Positions 55,418-64,000 of a DNA stretch of 64,000 nt are shown in pieces; the first letter of the stretch is position 1; every line of letters starts with the position of its first letter. Source of the stretch: Legionella rowbothamii (GTDB lineage Bacteria; Pseudomonadota; Gammaproteobacteria; Legionellales; Legionellaceae); contig NZ_CAAAIM010000004.1 in NCBI RefSeq assembly GCF_900639985.1, positions 62,001-126,000 on the forward strand. The letters are read 5' to 3'. The position numbers and the translations under genes were made by a program. The notes beneath the pieces were generated by a model. It was not told the DNA's origin, did not search any database, and was given only the letters and a program-made list of their open reading frames with translations.

Positions 55418-56316
55418 TAAGACTTTAGCACCGTCGGGTTACAGTTAACTTGGCGGTGCGGTGCCAGGCTGAACCCTTGCGTTTAAGGATTATTTCCAGG
55501 TTCGCTGGCAACCCGTCCGGAGTCTATGTCATCATTAATTAATATGTAATGATGCTCATTTGTATACTAATTTACCATTTTTTGCACTTTTTCGTAGATT
55601 GCAATTTTTACAAACCGATTTTGCTCATCCGTTAATTGGGGCTTTCCTTGTCGTCTACTTCATCTCAAACTGCGCCGTACCGCTCTATAATATCATGATC
55701 CTCGAAAATCTTTTTAAGAAACTGCCCAAGGGAATCAGAATCAATATTATTGGCGATATTCCAATTTTCTACAGAAGCTTCTCGCTATTTGCCGCCTCTC
55801 TAAAATTTTTTGTTCTATCAACTTCCCAATAGAGACTGCCGGTCTTTCTTTTTCAAATAGGAAATACCTCATTATCGCCTCTGGATTTGTCAGGATGTTT
55901 TGTATCAGGCAAAACAGCAGTCACACCAACAAACTATTCTGGATGAGGTTTGCGGCACTTTCTAGCTACTGGGAAGCAATATTTAACGATTTTACGTATT
56001 AAGGTAATTTAAGTTTCGACTTAAATTACCTCGTAATAACAGTGTTGAAATAAATGACAGCAACAGTATAATCCTAGGATAATTTCAGTTATTCTGAGAG
56101 AAAAACACCGATTCTCTGTAGTTGCTCTACGGAAATTTGTGGCTTTGTTCAACTCGATAATCTGGTAACTACATTTTTGAATGTAAGGATTTTTTAGAGC
56201 AACGTTACTATGAATCAGGTAATAGGAGTTTTGTTTTTGGAGTATCTAGCCCGGCAATAATCATTTGCTTATGCTTATAAAACAAGGCGAATTAGGGCTT
56301 TATTGAGTAGAGATTT
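55418..56316. other. Gene-free stretch with possible degraded coding remnants and a hairpin
   Basis: About 900 bases without a convincing gene. A plus-strand frame 55560-55832 (90 codons, TTG start, no Shine-Dalgarno) is hydrophobic and probably not coding. The opposite strand and the DNA near 55860-55970 read like interrupted protein-coding sequence, with several stops. A long perfect hairpin lies at 56002-56031. The last 280 bases should contain the promoter of the MFS gene. Confidence 0.35.
56002..56031. repeat. Perfect 13-bp hairpin with TTCG tetraloop
   Basis: AGGTAATTTAAGT (56002-56014) and ACTTAAATTACCT (56019-56031) are perfectly complementary, with TTCG as loop. No T run follows on the plus strand. 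On either strand it could form a stable RNA hairpin. Confidence 0.7.
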
Positions 56317-57612
56317 ATGAACAAAATGCATAATGCTAAAGTAGATATCTATAATCGCAATAGTTATTTAGGGGTTGCTTGGTTAGTTTGGGGTTTAGCA
56401 GCTGCTTTTTATTTTTCCGATTACATGGCGCGTGTTGCACCAGGCGTAATGCATCGTTATCTGCAAATGGATTTCGGAATCAATGAGGCTGGATTCGGTA
56501 TTTTAACCGCTTCGTTTTATATTCCTTACATTCTCATGCAGATTCCCGTGGGCCTTACTGTCGATCGTCTAAGTATACGCGGGTTATTGACCGTGATGTC
56601 TCTGGTCACAGCCTTTGGTTGCTGTGTTTTTGGCCTAGCTGATGGATTACTTATGGCTTCAGTTGGTCGAATGTTGATTGGCTTTAGTGCTGCCTTTGCT
56701 TTTGTTTGTTCATTACGATTGGCTACTTCTTGGTTTCCACCAACCATGCTGGGATTATTAGCCGGTTTAACCCAATCCCTAGGAATGTTAGGAGCTGCTG
56801 CTGGGGAAGCACCAGTATCCTTTTTAGTAAGTAATGTAGGCTGGCGTCATAGTATGCTTATTATCGCCTTCTTATTTATTGCCTTAGCTGGTCTTCTTTA
56901 TCAGTTTGTTCAAGATACTCCGGCGGGACATCGCAGTGATTCACATTCGGTTAACCACATCAGTATTCTGCAAAGCTTAAAGATCATTTTATCCTGTCGA
57001 CAAACTTGGATTAACGCACTATATGCCGGGTTTTTATTTGGACCTACCGCCGTAATTGGCGAAGCAATTGGACCTGCTTATTTACAGTTTGGCCATGGTT
57101 TAGGCGCTCATGCTGCTGCTTTTGCTACTGGTTTAATTTTCATTGGCTGGGGAATTAGCGGTCCAATTTCTGGGTGGCTGTCTGATAAAATGGGACGTCG
57201 TAAACCCTTAATGATTATTTCTGCTTTATGTGGAATGGTACTGACCTCTATATATGTCTTTAGTCCGTCTTTAAGTCAAAACTACGCCTATTTTATTTTC
57301 TTCCTTTTCGGTTTGACTAACACTGGAGTGGCCATTGCCTATGCAGTATCAACGGAAATTCATCATCGTAATGTAGTTGGTACCTCAATTGCCTTTACGA
57401 ATATGATTTCCATTTTTGTTGGTGCATCCTTACAGCCTTTAGTGGGGCGTTTGGTGGATATGGTTTCTGGTGTTCGGGCGTATAATGTAGAAACACTATT
57501 GTTGTCTGATTTCCAAGCGGGTTTAAAAATATTGCCAGTATGTTCTTTCATCGCGCTGATATTAGCTCTTCTCGTTAAAGAAACCTATTGTAAGCCGATA
57601 GAACACGCATAA
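56317..57612 (+). CDS. MFS transporter (Pht-like or related)
   Basis: The 431-residue protein has about 12 spans. It starts with a soluble tail and AWLVWGLAAAFYFSDYMARVAPGVM, then PVGLTVDRLSIRGLLTV (motif A), and a second motif A-like GWLSDKMGRRKPLMI in the middle. The N-terminal pattern resembles the Legionella Pht (phagosomal transporter) proteins, which import amino acids or nucleosides, but the same family includes metabolite transporters such as phthalate/organic-acid permeases. The substrate is unknown. It is a single gene. Confidence 0.85.
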   Translation: MNKMHNAKVDIYNRNSYLGVAWLVWGLAAAFYFSDYMARVAPGVMHRYLQMDFGINEAGFGILTASFYIPYILMQIPVGLTVDRLSIRGLLTVMSLVTAFGCCVFGLADGLLMASVGRMLIGFSAAFAFVCSLRLATSWFPPTMLGLLAGLTQSLGMLGAAAGEAPVSFLVSNVGWRHSMLIIAFLFIALAGLLYQFVQDTPAGHRSDSHSVNHISILQSLKIILSCRQTWINALYAGFLFGPTAVIGEAIGPAYLQFGHGLGAHAAAFATGLIFIGWGISGPISGWLSDKMGRRKPLMIISALCGMVLTSIYVFSPSLSQNYAYFIFFLFGLTNTGVAIAYAVSTEIHHRNVVGTSIAFTNMISIFVGASLQPLVGRLVDMVSGVRAYNVETLLLSDFQAGLKILPVCSFIALILALLVKETYCKPIEHA

Positions 57613-57636
57613 TCACGCGCGACCTTTGCAATATGT

Positions 57637-57710
57637 CGCGGCCTGGTCGCGGTATTCATAAGTACGCAGTGAGACGCAAGATAAATCTGAATACCGCGGG
57701 GCAGGCCGCG
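57637..57710. repeat. GC-rich inverted repeat (74 bp)
   Basis: The left arm CGCGGCCTGGTCGCGGTATT(C) and the inverse right arm (57689-57710) match except at a few positions, around a 31-base spacer. It lies between the MFS and DUF945 genes and may be a more GC-rich palindromic repeat family. Confidence 0.55.
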
Positions 57711-57883
57711 GTCATTCGGGTCCAGCTCATATTCAGATGGCAGATCTTGGTTGTAAGCAACCAGATACATTACTTCCTTTTGTTCAATTTTTTCTTTTTT
57801 TTCAATCACTAGTTTATCGCACAATAAGACTATTTACTGTTATACTTTATGCTGCAAATCGAATTACTAACATGGAGAGCATA

Positions 57884-59350
57884 ATGAAAAAATTGGCAGG
57901 ATTAATAATTATCCTGGCCGCTTTGGTTATAGGCGGATATTATGGTATGGGCATTCTTACTGAAAAAACAATCAGAAAGAATATTGAGGTAATTGACCAA
58001 TCGAATAATGGATTGCGAGCAGAGATTAAGCAATATAATCGAGGTCTATTTAGCTCTGAAGCTCAGATCCAATGGCAGCTACATATTCCTGAGCATGTAA
58101 TCGATGCAAATGGAGCTGCGCAAACTGTTCCTGCACAAGATTATGCAATGGAAATGCCTCTGACGATTCATCATGGCCCAATTATTTTTGCTAATAACTC
58201 CGTACGATTTGGACTTGGATATGCTGAAGCTGTGTTCCCATTTCCTAAACAATATGTTGATCAATTTAATGCGAACTTCACAGCTGAATCAACTAAGCCC
58301 CAATTAGACTTAAGTATTTTTGTGAACTATTTTAACCAAAGTACCTTGGATTTTAGTGTTCCTACGTTTAATTTGATCTCTAAAGATGGTGGTCGTGTCA
58401 ATTGGTTAGGATTGAATGCGACAACAACAATGTCTGCTGGAATGAAAAAGGTTGGCGGCACAGTGGTTGTTGATGGTGTCCGTCTTGTTAAGGGGGATGC
58501 TCAAGTTGATTTGGGTAAAGTATCTAGTGATTATGATCTACATGAAACAGATACTGGTTTATATTTAGGTGATGCGAACTTCAATTTGCCTATATTTAAT
58601 ATCCAGCTTAAAGGCCAAAAAATATTCGAGATTGTGGATTTGCTATTTAAATCAAAAAGCGATATTGAACAGCATTTATTTAATACAAGTTTTACTCTGA
58701 CAATTAAGTCAATTTTAGCGAATGCGCAAAGTTATGGGCCTGGGGAAATCCAAATCTCTATAAGAAATCTTGATGCGGATGTATTGGCGAAAATCAACCA
58801 GCAAGCCAATACAATGCAAAACGGTACTGAAGAACAGCGCCAACAAGCAATGATTGCCTTGCTTCCTGAGTTGCCTAAACTATTCAACAAAGGAGCTGAG
58901 CTAGAGATTTCTAAACTCAATTTCAAGATACCTGAAGGCACGATTGATGGTACTTTGCTTATTTCTTTACCTAAAGATGAAAATGCTAATCCATTTGAAT
59001 TAATTCAAAAAATTCATGGCAATGCTAAGTTAAGCGCGCCAGCTGCTACAGTAAGAGACTTAATGAAGCAGGCAGTAGCACAACAAATGGCGAAACAACC
59101 TAATGCTCAACCATCAATTGCTAAACAGCTAGGTGCTCAGTCAGCTACTCAACAACCAGGCCAAGCTGCGGCACAACAACCTGCACAGCCAGCCTTAGTG
59201 GAGCAGCAAGTTGAGCAACAATTAAATGCGCTCAAACAATCTGGTTTAATTGTCGAAAAAGGCACTGATTATTTAATTGAGGTAACCTTAGAGCAGGGTA
59301 AATTTACTGTGAATGGTAAGCCATTTAATGAATCGATGTTAAAGTTTTAA
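57884..59350 (+). CDS. DUF945 (YdgA-like) family protein
   Basis: The 488-residue protein has an N-terminal signal or anchor (MKKLAGLIIILAALVIGGYY) followed by repeated beta-rich segments (EKTIRKNIEVIDQSNNGL, IKQYNRGLFSSEAQIQW), typical of the YdgA/DUF945 family of Gram-negative bacteria. A Q/A/P-rich linker (about residues 400-450) precedes the C-terminal part. The start at 57884 has GGAG about six bases upstream; upstream in-frame sequence is spurious. The function of this family is unknown, with a periplasmic location inferred. Confidence 0.82.
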   Translation: MKKLAGLIIILAALVIGGYYGMGILTEKTIRKNIEVIDQSNNGLRAEIKQYNRGLFSSEAQIQWQLHIPEHVIDANGAAQTVPAQDYAMEMPLTIHHGPIIFANNSVRFGLGYAEAVFPFPKQYVDQFNANFTAESTKPQLDLSIFVNYFNQSTLDFSVPTFNLISKDGGRVNWLGLNATTTMSAGMKKVGGTVVVDGVRLVKGDAQVDLGKVSSDYDLHETDTGLYLGDANFNLPIFNIQLKGQKIFEIVDLLFKSKSDIEQHLFNTSFTLTIKSILANAQSYGPGEIQISIRNLDADVLAKINQQANTMQNGTEEQRQQAMIALLPELPKLFNKGAELEISKLNFKIPEGTIDGTLLISLPKDENANPFELIQKIHGNAKLSAPAATVRDLMKQAVAQQMAKQPNAQPSIAKQLGAQSATQQPGQAAAQQPAQPALVEQQVEQQLNALKQSGLIVEKGTDYLIEVTLEQGKFTVNGKPFNESMLKF

Positions 59351-59368
59351 TTCGAATCTGCATTGTTC

Positions 59369-59406
59369 AAAAAAGGGGAAATTGTATTTGCAATTTCCCC
59401 TTTTTT
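59369..59406 (+). terminator. Rho-independent terminator after DUF945 gene
   Basis: A-rich flank, GGGGAAATTG (59375-59384), loop TATTTG, CAATTTCCCC (59391-59400) and six T residues form a strong, nearly symmetric terminator. Confidence 0.88.
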
Positions 59407-59546
59407 ATTTTTAAGCAAGTTTGGGATATTGATAGCGCAAGTATCAGTTATTCTATATTGATTTAACGTAGTTTTTTCAATTCGACCCTTGTCTGACAGG
59501 GCTTGATTCGGTAATATACTGTTTTTAAAAGGAGGAGCTAATAATA

Positions 59547-59828
59547 ATGACAACAATCAGTAATGAAGTAGTGGATAACACCGCTTCACTAGCCGAGAGC
59601 GTAACACATTCAGTACAAAAATATTTTTCAGAGCTTAAGGGAACTGATCCTGTTGACTTATACCAGTTTGTACTTGAAGAAATTGAGACACCTTTATTTC
59701 GAGCAGTAATGGAACACTGTAAGTACAATCAGTCACGAGCTGCAATTATGCTGGGAATTAGTCGTGGAACATTGAGAACTAAGTTACGACGTTATTTTGA
59801 TGACAAATATGTTGGTACACGTGATTAA
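59547..59828 (+). CDS. fis: Fis-family DNA-binding protein
   Basis: The 93-residue nucleoid protein has the C-terminal helix-turn-helix KYNQSRAAIMLGISRGTLRTKLRRY, nearly the Fis signature, and an N-terminal segment resembling the dimer region. Legionella has several Fis paralogs that repress virulence genes; which one this is cannot be decided here. GGAGGAG lies about eight bases before ATG 59547. Confidence 0.92.
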   Translation: MTTISNEVVDNTASLAESVTHSVQKYFSELKGTDPVDLYQFVLEEIETPLFRAVMEHCKYNQSRAAIMLGISRGTLRTKLRRYFDDKYVGTRD

Positions 59829-59840
59829 TTTTGCGTTGGA

Positions 59841-59880
59841 TCAAATAAAAAAGGGAGCTGAGGCTCCTTTTTTTATTTGA
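59841..59880. terminator. Bidirectional terminator between fis and the next gene
   Basis: TCAAATAAAAAAGGGAGC and its inverse GCTCCTTTTTTTATTTGA form a long inverted repeat with A/T tracts on both sides, placed between convergent genes. Confidence 0.85.
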
Positions 59881-59907
59881 TCAACTTCTTGTATTACCGT
59901 AATTTGC

Positions 59908-60477
59908 TCACATCCCTTTCGTAATAACCAAAGGATTACTATCAGTATGCTCAGAGGAGCCAAATGGTCCAATATTTTTCCCGGTGATTCGGTACTTAAT
60001 ATAGTCAATAAGGTGCAAAATAATATTTAATAAGTTTTTAGTGTCATGCTTTTCAAATTGCATCCAGGTTATTTTTTTACCTTCAGCATTCTCGGTTATG
60101 CCAAAAAGAACTTCTTTTGAGATTGGATAGGAAAGAGAATACTGCTGGGCTACAGAATGATGAGAGGAGATCCGCTTGCTAATGCTTGTATTAAACGCGT
60201 TAACTAACTCATCATAAAATTTACCACCATCCTCCAAATTCAGATGTCCACCGTTTAGCATTTCTTGTAATACTTCCTGAGCACGAGCAGGATTGGCTTC
60301 ATAATCAGAATTAAGGTGTAATGCGCCAATTAACCTCAGCAAAAAGTTAACCTCTTCACAGCTAGTTTCAATATGGTGCTGTTCTTGTCGTAATCCTTGC
60401 TGTATGTGTTCGAGCATATCCTTATAAGTAGTTTCAACTTTATCGAAAAATCTAAATAGGTTGTTATATTTAGACAT
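59908..60477 (-). CDS. Hypothetical protein, Legionella-type
   Basis: I do not recognise this 189-residue protein. It is soluble and predicted mostly helical, with a possible coiled-coil around residues 12-50 (VETTYKDMLEHIQQGLRQEQHH). It has no signal peptide, no membrane segment and no catalytic motif that I can name. It ends GPFGSSEHTDSNPLVITKGM, a polar serine/threonine-containing tail. It is a single gene between fis and prs, with its own convergent terminator. A Dot/Icm substrate is possible but not supported by a clear E-block. Confidence 0.6.
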   Translation of the reverse strand: MSKYNNLFRFFDKVETTYKDMLEHIQQGLRQEQHHIETSCEEVNFLLRLIGALHLNSDYEANPARAQEVLQEMLNGGHLNLEDGGKFYDELVNAFNTSISKRISSHHSVAQQYSLSYPISKEVLFGITENAEGKKITWMQFEKHDTKNLLNIILHLIDYIKYRITGKNIGPFGSSEHTDSNPLVITKGM

Positions 60478-60618
60478 AGTGCTCTCTTTTTTGTTAACTG
60501 CGCTAATTATATCAATGCTAAATTAAGAGAATATTAAGATTATTGGAAGTGAATAATAGGGGCGGATTTTAAGAGATCTTGGCTGCTTAAAAGCAGCCAA
60601 GATAGGGGATTGAATGGT

Positions 60619-61566
60619 TTATTCGGCAAACATAGAACTAACAGATTCCTCTATATTCACACGCTTCATTGCTTGTGCCAGCATGTCGGAAAGACTGACT
60701 ACACGAATTTTTTCACAGGCACGTGCTTCCTCTGATAAAGGAATAGTGTCGGTAATTACTACTTCATCGATGTGAGAGTTTTTAATGTTCTTGAGTGCAG
60801 GGCCTGATAAAACTGGATGAGTTATATAGGCTCTTACGCTTTTCGCGCCGCTTTTCTTTAATTCATGAGCTGCAGAGCAAAGAGTTCCTGCTGTATCAAC
60901 AATGTCATCCACGATAATACAGTCTTTATTTGCTGGATCGCCAATAATATGCATTACTTCGGACTTATTCGGTCCACTGCGACGTTTATCGATGATTGCG
61001 AGTTCAGCATGTTCAATGCGTTTGGCAACAGCACGAGCTCTGACCACCCCACCAACATCAGGCGATACAACCATAACATTTTGCAGATTTCTTGTGGCAA
61101 TGTCTTCAAGTAACATCGGCGTTGCATAAACGTTATCTACCGGCATATAGAAAAAACCTTGGATTTGATCCGCATGCAGGTCAACAGTAAGAACACGACA
61201 TATTCCTACAGAGGCCATCATATCAGCAACAATTTTTGCCGTAATAGGCACACGTGCAGAACGTACTCGTCTATCTTGACGTGCATAACCGAAATAGGGG
61301 ATTACAGCAGTAATACGGGCTGCAGAAGATCTTCTTAGTGCATCCGCCATAGCAAGTAGCTCCATCAGATTATTATTTGATGGGGCACAAGTCGACTGAA
61401 TAATAAATACATCCCGTCCACGAACGTTCTCAAGGATCTCGACCATGGTTTCGCCATCGCTGAAGGTACCAACTGTCGCTTTGCCTATGGGGATCTGTAA
61501 GTGGGAAGAAATTTTTTGTGCTAGCTCCGGATTCGCGTTACCGGCAAATATCATCATTGTGGACAT
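60619..61566 (-). CDS. prs: Ribose-phosphate pyrophosphokinase Prs
   Basis: Prs makes PRPP from ribose-5-phosphate and ATP for nucleotide, histidine and tryptophan synthesis. The 315-residue protein has [43 protein letters not shown], the catalytic KIVADMM lysine and the PRPP loop [15 protein letters not shown]. It lies downstream of tRNA-Gln and lolB on the same strand. Confidence 0.96.
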   Translation of the reverse strand: MSTMMIFAGNANPELAQKISSHLQIPIGKATVGTFSDGETMVEILENVRGRDVFIIQSTCAPSNNNLMELLAMADALRRSSAARITAVIPYFGYARQDRRVRSARVPITAKIVADMMASVGICRVLTVDLHADQIQGFFYMPVDNVYATPMLLEDIATRNLQNVMVVSPDVGGVVRARAVAKRIEHAELAIIDKRRSGPNKSEVMHIIGDPANKDCIIVDDIVDTAGTLCSAAHELKKSGAKSVRAYITHPVLSGPALKNIKNSHIDEVVITDTIPLSEEARACEKIRVVSLSDMLAQAMKRVNIEESVSSMFAE

Positions 61567-61715
61567 GTGTAAAAAGCCTTAGACCTAGGTTCATCGTAAC
61601 TTAAACACATAGCAGAAGACAGCCAAAAAGATATTATTATTATTTGAGCACCAATGAAAATGCATCCTTCCAGGTTATCTTCTGCTGTCTGTTTACTTGT
61701 GAATCAACAAGAAAG

Positions 61716-61790
61716 TGGCAGGGGTGCTAGGATTCGAACCTAGGTATGCAGGGATCAAAACCCTGTGCCTTACCGCTTGGCGACACCCCT
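61716..61790 (-). tRNA. tRNA-Gln (anticodon TTG)
   Basis: On the minus strand the acceptor arms AGGGGTG and CACCCCT pair, followed by discriminator G and encoded CCA. The anticodon stem CAGGG/CCCTG encloses the loop TTTTGAT, giving anticodon TTG (Gln). The T arm is CTAGGTTCGAATCCTAG. The position beside prs is common in gammaproteobacteria. Confidence 0.95.
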
Positions 61791-61984
61791 AAAAAATTGC
61801 AGATTCTATATAAAAACTTCCATAAATTATAAAAGCTTCCATCCTTGCGATGTGGAGGTATTTTGCAGTGGTTTTATTAACATGTCAACTTTGAAAGCAA
61901 TAAATTTTATAAATTTTTTAAATTTATGTTTACCATAGGTTGTTGCTTGTTTAATTCGTTCAATTTGAACTCAAGGCGGGCGTC

Positions 61985-62075
61985 TAGAGGACTTCGTGTG
62001 AAGGATTTTTCTGAATAAGGACAATGTGACGTTGTGTCTTATTCAGGAGATCCCTCACTATGCTCGAAATGACGT
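61985..62075. repeat. Inverted-repeat intergenic element, family B
   Basis: The right part TTATTCAGGAGATCCCTCAC then TATGCTCGAAATGACGTAC matches the element at 31091. The left part (GGATTTTTCTGAATAAGG) is its diverged inverse. It lies after the end of lolB. Confidence 0.55.
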
Positions 62076-62079
62076 ACTT

Positions 62080-62721
62080 TTAGATAGACCAATTTTTAAT
62101 AACAACTTTCACCATCACTCCATTTCCGTCTAAACGAACAACTCCAGGAAGGGCCACGCCTTTGACGGTTGTGTAGTTTCCAAAGGTAACGGTATAACCA
62201 CTTTGTCTTAGCATAACTAAGTGGTTGGCGGGGTCACGTTGTTGAGAACCTACTTTGCCGGGAGCGGGGAGGCCTCGGACCCAATAGTAGAGATTACTTA
62301 CTGGAAGCCGGACTCCTGTTTGTTGCAGTAATAACTCATCCGCATTGGTTGATGTAATTCTTTTGGGACCATCTTGGAAGGTAATCGTGCTGCCTTTTTT
62401 ATTAATTAGAACAGCTCCAGCTCCTAGAGGTCCCATTAAACGGATTTGGTATGAGCTCGGCCCGTTTTGCGCCCAATTCATTGCTGCAGACCAGCCTTTC
62501 GATTTATTTTTGGCTGCTAAGGCACCACGAATTTCCCAAGACGAAACCGTTTCGGCTTTGCCTGTCACCTGTTGTTTTTCTGTTAGTGTTTCATTAGGGC
62601 CTACTTTAGGGCCTGCTTTTGCTATTTTGCTTGGTTGTTCTGGCATCATTGCCGGTCTTGGGGGCGCACATGCTGTCAATAAAAAAATAGGAAGCACAAT
62701 AAAACGTTTTAAATTATCCAT
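62080..62721 (-). CDS. lolB: Outer-membrane lipoprotein insertion protein LolB
   Basis: LolB receives lipoproteins from LolA and inserts them in the outer membrane. The 213-residue product starts at ATG 62721 (GAGGTG five bases upstream) and has a lipoprotein signal ending LLTAC with the cysteine near residue 18. The body shows WEIRGALAAKNKSKGWSAAM, IRLMGPLGAGAVLI and LYYWVRGLPAPGKV, the LolB pattern. It is divergent from coaD. The usual ispE gene between lolB and tRNA-Gln is absent. Confidence 0.92.
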   Translation of the reverse strand: MDNLKRFIVLPIFLLTACAPPRPAMMPEQPSKIAKAGPKVGPNETLTEKQQVTGKAETVSSWEIRGALAAKNKSKGWSAAMNWAQNGPSSYQIRLMGPLGAGAVLINKKGSTITFQDGPKRITSTNADELLLQQTGVRLPVSNLYYWVRGLPAPGKVGSQQRDPANHLVMLRQSGYTVTFGNYTTVKGVALPGVVRLDGNGVMVKVVIKNWSI

Positions 62722-62839
62722 ACTCACCTCGGTCCGTGATCTGGTAAAGCATCGCATCCTACTGTTTTACCAGGATTATTGTAGTTTTTTGTACAACAAT
62801 ACGCTAGACTGGTCTTCTTAGCAATCAGTCTTAAATCAT

Positions 62840-63313
62840 ATGAAATCAAAAGCAATATATCCAGGCACCTTTGATCCGGTGACCAATGGTCATGTGGATA
62901 TTATAGGACGAGCAGCGAAAATTTTCCCGGAACTTATTGTTGCTGTTGCGACGAATAAGGCAAAAAAACCTTTTTTTCCATTGGAAACCAGAATACGTCT
63001 TTTACAAGAAACCCTGGCAGACTTACCAGGAGTGCAGGTCATGGGCTTTGATAATTTACTCATCGATTTTGCACAAGAACAAAATGCAACGGTAATCTTA
63101 CGTGGCTTGCGCGCTGTCTCTGATTTTGAGTATGAGTTTCAACTTGCAGGAATGAACCGTAAGTTATCTCAGAGTATTGAGACCATATTTTTAACGCCAT
63201 CAGAACGGGCTATGTTTATTTCTTCCAGTTTGGTACGCGAAATTGCGAATTTGAATGGAGATGTTTCTCAATTTGTTCCTTCTTGCGTGGCTGAGGAATT
63301 GCAAAAGAGATAA
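62840..63313 (+). CDS. coaD: Phosphopantetheine adenylyltransferase CoaD
   Basis: CoaD makes dephospho-CoA from 4'-phosphopantetheine and ATP. The 157-residue protein has the nucleotidyltransferase motif [33 protein letters not shown] and [13 protein letters not shown]. It is followed by ggt 4 bases later, so the two may be cotranscribed. Confidence 0.96.
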   Translation: MKSKAIYPGTFDPVTNGHVDIIGRAAKIFPELIVAVATNKAKKPFFPLETRIRLLQETLADLPGVQVMGFDNLLIDFAQEQNATVILRGLRAVSDFEYEFQLAGMNRKLSQSIETIFLTPSERAMFISSSLVREIANLNGDVSQFVPSCVAEELQKR

Positions 63314-63317
63314 AATA

Positions 63318-64000
63318 ATGATTCTCAATAGAAGAAAGCCAAAGCATTTTTGGTCTGCAGTGTTAATTTTCAGTTGTTTTCTTCCTGGCTTTAATACCTA
63401 TGCAAAACCAACCCCCAATCATCCCCCTGGCTATGCAGTAGCTACGGCTAATCCCTTAGCGACTAATGCTGCATTGGATATTTTAGCGCATGGTGGAAAT
63501 GCCTTTGATGCAGGCATCGCGGCAGCAGCGGTATTGGCGGTGGTTGAGCCTTATCATTCAGGTTTAGGTGGAGGGAGTTTTTGGTTATTACATCAAGAAA
63601 AGACTCGTTCCAATGTTTTTATTGATGCTCGCGAAACAGCCCCCGCAGCTGCTCACAAAGATATGTATTTAAATGCAGCAGGAGAGGTTGTTCCTGAGTT
63701 ATCTTTAAATGGGGGGTTGGCTGCCGCCATTCCAGGACATCCCGCGGCTTTGGTTTATCTGGCAAAACATTATGGCCGTTTACCTTTAAATAAAACCTTA
63801 GCCCCTGCAATCAGACTAGCTCAGGATGGCTTTTTAGTTGATAAGCAGCTTAATCATTTTTTTAATATGAAAGGCCGACTCGAGCAGCTTAAAAAATATC
63901 CCGCAACCGCGGCAATATTTGTAAAAAATGGACGTTCTTATAAAATCGGCGAGCGTTTGGTTCAAACTGATTTAGCTAATACCTTAAAGCGTATAGCAGA
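63318..64000 (+). CDS. ggt: Gamma-glutamyltransferase (3' partial)
   Basis: The frame from ATG 63318 is open to the end of the window. The product has a hydrophobic signal region (about residues 10-28) and then PPGYAVATANPLATNAALDILAHGGNAFDAGIAAAAVLAVVEP, the hallmark N-terminal block of gamma-glutamyltransferases. It continues with HSGLGGGSFWLL and DARETAPA. The autocatalytic threonine lies beyond the window. Periplasmic or secreted location is expected. Confidence 0.9.
   Translation, partial: MILNRRKPKHFWSAVLIFSCFLPGFNTYAKPTPNHPPGYAVATANPLATNAALDILAHGGNAFDAGIAAAAVLAVVEPYHSGLGGGSFWLLHQEKTRSNVFIDARETAPAAAHKDMYLNAAGEVVPELSLNGGLAAAIPGHPAALVYLAKHYGRLPLNKTLAPAIRLAQDGFLVDKQLNHFFNMKGRLEQLKKYPATAAIFVKNGRSYKIGERLVQTDLANTLKRIA

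Noticed and set aside
55560-55832. 90-codon hydrophobic frame
   Set aside because: It has a TTG start without a Shine-Dalgarno sequence, a composition typical of antisense of AT-rich DNA, and no recognisable domain.
1432-62075. Regular repeats as a CRISPR array
   Set aside because: The repeats are dispersed singly over the window with no spacer-repeat periodicity and no cas genes.

Overview
The window is almost certainly from a Legionella chromosome (or a very close Legionellales relative). It carries Dot/Icm type IVB secretion region I (icmX, icmW, icmV, dotA, then dotB, dotC, dotD), a probable lvgA, a Legionella-like feoABC locus and an AT-rich gammaproteobacterial housekeeping set. No phage, transposase, integrase or CRISPR array was seen. 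The first gene is cut at its 5' end by the window start and the last gene (gamma-glutamyltransferase) is cut by the window end.

Layout. 1-7.2 kb: a membrane glycosyltransferase-like protein, then divergent icmWX and icmV-dotA. 7.2-16 kb: a dienelactone hydrolase, then a minus-strand run dotD-dotC-dotB followed without a real gap by five tightly coupled metabolic genes (ATP-grasp ligase, HMGL-type aldolase, alpha/beta hydrolase, a fused isopropylmalate-dehydrogenase/RraA protein, DUF6282 hydrolase). 16-23 kb: rsmD, two M16 peptidases, ftsY-ftsE-ftsX-rpoH. 23-39.7 kb: hydrolases, a large Pls/PosA-type non-ribosomal peptide synthetase, panB/panC, an EmrAB-type efflux pair, zapE, and a second small-molecule-like locus (FkbM methyltransferase, TauD-type oxygenase, SAM methyltransferase and a second ATP-grasp ligase). 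39.7-42.4 kb: feoABC behind a Fur-box-like palindrome. 42.6-54 kb: probable lvgA, then sdhCDAB-sucAB-sucCD (contiguous TCA-cycle genes) and pdxH. 54-64 kb: two small conserved-type proteins, a gene-poor stretch, an MFS transporter, a DUF945 protein, fis, an unknown protein, prs, tRNA-Gln, lolB, coaD and the start of ggt.

The most unusual content is the pair of paralogous, tail-anchored ATP-grasp ligases in two different enzyme neighbourhoods. The one behind dotB can be extended 63 codons upstream of its first conventional start. It then aligns without gaps with its paralog from residue 1, but the codon at the start position is ATA behind a strong Shine-Dalgarno sequence. Two families of short palindromic intergenic repeats (about 70-75 bp and about 95 bp) punctuate gene ends throughout the window.

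All functional calls rest on reading the translated sequence by eye. No database search was possible.
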